A model generated the notes under the pieces. The model had not been told where the DNA came from. It made no database searches and saw only the letters and a program-made list of their open reading frames with translations. A program made the translations under genes and the position numbers. A stretch of 64,000 bases of DNA from Balneola sp. Lineage in GTDB: Bacteria; Bacteroidota; Rhodothermia; Balneolales; Balneolaceae. Each line of letters opens with the position of its first letter. Position 1 is the first letter of the stretch. The stretch covers positions 115,998 to 179,997 of the forward strand of contig JAEPPZ010000003.1 of the NCBI GenBank assembly GCA_017640785.1, read 5' to 3'. Positions 62,820 through 64,000 of this stretch are shown here, in pieces.

Positions 62820-64000
62820 ATGAATCTATCAAAAAGTCTGCTGATCATTGCAGCATTTATTTTCACCATTTCTTGCGATACTAATAATACTAACGACGAG
62901 ATCGCTACCCCTGAAACTTATGAATTTACCCGAAATGGAGAATCCACAGTTTCATTTTCAGGTCAAACTACACGTATAAAAATGTCAGGTGAATTAACTT
63001 CAGCCATGACAGATTTCGATAACACTACCAAAGAACTATTATTGGAGATGTTTAGAAATCAAACAGAAAATGGTGCTGATGCTAATCCATTTTCAGAAGC
63101 TGAATTAAACGCTGCCACAAAAAATATTAAAAGCAAAGTAGCTGCTTCAACAGACTTCTTTTCTACTAATACAGCTGTTAGTTCGGAAATTAAAACTCAG
63201 TTCGAAACATGGTTAACTGCTCAGGTTGATGAAGTATTTCCGAATGAAAATATTCAAGCTCAACCGGGTGTTGCCGGACAAATCGCTGACGGTTCATCTA
63301 CACGTTATGTAAGTGCCAAAGGATTTGAATACAATCAATTGGTAGCAAAAAGCCTGATTGGTGCACTTATGACTGATCAAATTCTTAATAATTATGTTAG
63401 CACCTCGGTTCTGGATGCAGGAACTAATATTGAAGACAACAACAATGGAATAACAGCCGAAGGTAAAACCTACACTAATATGGAGCATAAGTGGGATGAA
63501 GCTTTCGGATACCTGTATGGAAACTCTTCAAACACAGCAAACCCTAATTTAACAATTGGACAGGACGACAGTTTTTTAAATAAGTATTTAGGAAGAGTAG
63601 AAGGCGATGACGATTTCGCCGGTATTGCTCAGGATATTTTTGATGCTTTTGCATTAGGACGAGCGGCTATTGTTGAAGGAGATTATGAACTTAGAGACGA
63701 ACAAGCTGAAATATTAAGAGCTCAGATCTCGGCAATCATCGGTGTCAGAGCTGTTTATTATCTACAATCAGGAAAAACAGTACTAGAACAAGCTAATCCT
63801 GACTTTGGCACTGCTTTTCACGATCTTTCAGAAGCTTATGGTTTTGTATACAGTTTACAATTTACCAGACAGCCGGGAACGGGTCAGCCATATTTCACGA
63901 AAGCTGAAGTTGATGGTTTTATCTCCTTGCTGGAAGCCGGAAATGGTTTATGGGATGTAACTCCTCAAACTCTTCAAGATATTTCTGTTGACATAGCCTC
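62820..64000 (+). CDS. DUF4856 lipoprotein (3' end outside the window)
   Basis: At least 393 residues are visible and the frame runs off the right edge. A signal peptide ends in TISC (C19, lipobox-like). The body shows features of DUF4856 proteins: KGFEYNQLVAKSLIGALM, YTNMEHKWDEAFGYLYG, FLNKYLGRVEGDDDF and the helical RAAIVEGDYELRDEQ. DUF4856 genes commonly neighbour imelysin-like and iron-uptake genes in Bacteroidota, which agrees with the two Fur-like palindromes upstream. It is likely an outer-membrane or periplasmic lipoprotein in iron acquisition; this is inference. The start is ATG with AT-rich leader. Confidence 0.75.
   Translation, partial: MNLSKSLLIIAAFIFTISCDTNNTNDEIATPETYEFTRNGESTVSFSGQTTRIKMSGELTSAMTDFDNTTKELLLEMFRNQTENGADANPFSEAELNAATKNIKSKVAASTDFFSTNTAVSSEIKTQFETWLTAQVDEVFPNENIQAQPGVAGQIADGSSTRYVSAKGFEYNQLVAKSLIGALMTDQILNNYVSTSVLDAGTNIEDNNNGITAEGKTYTNMEHKWDEAFGYLYGNSSNTANPNLTIGQDDSFLNKYLGRVEGDDDFAGIAQDIFDAFALGRAAIVEGDYELRDEQAEILRAQISAIIGVRAVYYLQSGKTVLEQANPDFGTAFHDLSEAYGFVYSLQFTRQPGTGQPYFTKAEVDGFISLLEAGNGLWDVTPQTLQDISVDIA

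Overview
The window is a 64 kb stretch of a low-GC (about 40% by eye), aerobic, Gram-negative chromosome. Its gene content fits the Bacteroidota/Balneolota group, most likely a marine Balneola-like bacterium. Supporting features are LytTR two-component genes, a BatA-type von Willebrand protein, a GH92 mannosidase, a DUF4856 lipoprotein, an ABC permease fused to an M1 peptidase, many lipobox proteins, weak Shine-Dalgarno sites, and the dispersed palindromes common in that group. The assignment rests on gene families and style only. No rRNA, CRISPR array, prophage or complete insertion sequence was seen.

Layout: 1-0.55 kb holds tRNA-Gly(GCC) and a small GIY-YIG gene bracketed by tRNA-like fragments. 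0.56-7.1 kb holds a LytTR regulator and its histidine kinase, divergent from an ABC ATPase and a permease/aminopeptidase fusion. 7.1-11.3 kb is a peroxide-defence locus (katG, an MFS transporter, osmC) with a Fur/PerR-type operator. 11.4-17.4 kb holds a TPR histidine kinase and then purF-engB-serA. 17.4-26 kb is mixed housekeeping: mnmD, a DUF4097 protein, an M20 amidohydrolase, a FAD oxidoreductase, a NUDIX enzyme, a subtilisin-like lipoprotein, a PfkB kinase, a SemiSWEET and rdgB. 26.1-30.6 kb is a three-gene operon (GH92, GH47, glycosylasparaginase) that reads as an N-glycan degradation unit. 30.6-31.1 kb is structured non-coding DNA. 31.1-36 kb is a stress cluster (hsp20, htrA, clpB). 36.3-45.4 kb is a minus-strand run: BatA-like protein, membrane protein, hflX, CBS protein, TPR protein, aroA. 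45.5-49 kb holds a large lipoprotein and a TIGR01777 epimerase. 49.4-59.1 kb contains nine minus-strand genes that together encode the route from glutamyl-tRNA to protoheme. 59.1-64 kb holds a YeeZ-like protein, an AhpD-like protein, an SGNH hydrolase, a frameshifted outer-membrane barrel gene and the start of a DUF4856 lipoprotein with paired operators.

The genes form recognisable functional groups. Heme synthesis supplies the cofactor for KatG, and peroxide and iron control are suggested by two kinds of operator palindrome. The GH92/GH47/glycosylasparaginase trio could trim high-mannose glycans and release the GlcNAc-asparagine stub. The most notable observations are this glycan operon, the nearly uninterrupted heme cluster with a cysteine-rich ferrochelatase, the paired palindromes before the DUF4856 gene, the disrupted barrel gene, and the tRNA-derived fragments near the left edge. 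Starts were moved downstream of the longest reading frame for the ABC ATPase, purF, engB, the M20 amidohydrolase, the TIGR01777 epimerase and hemL.
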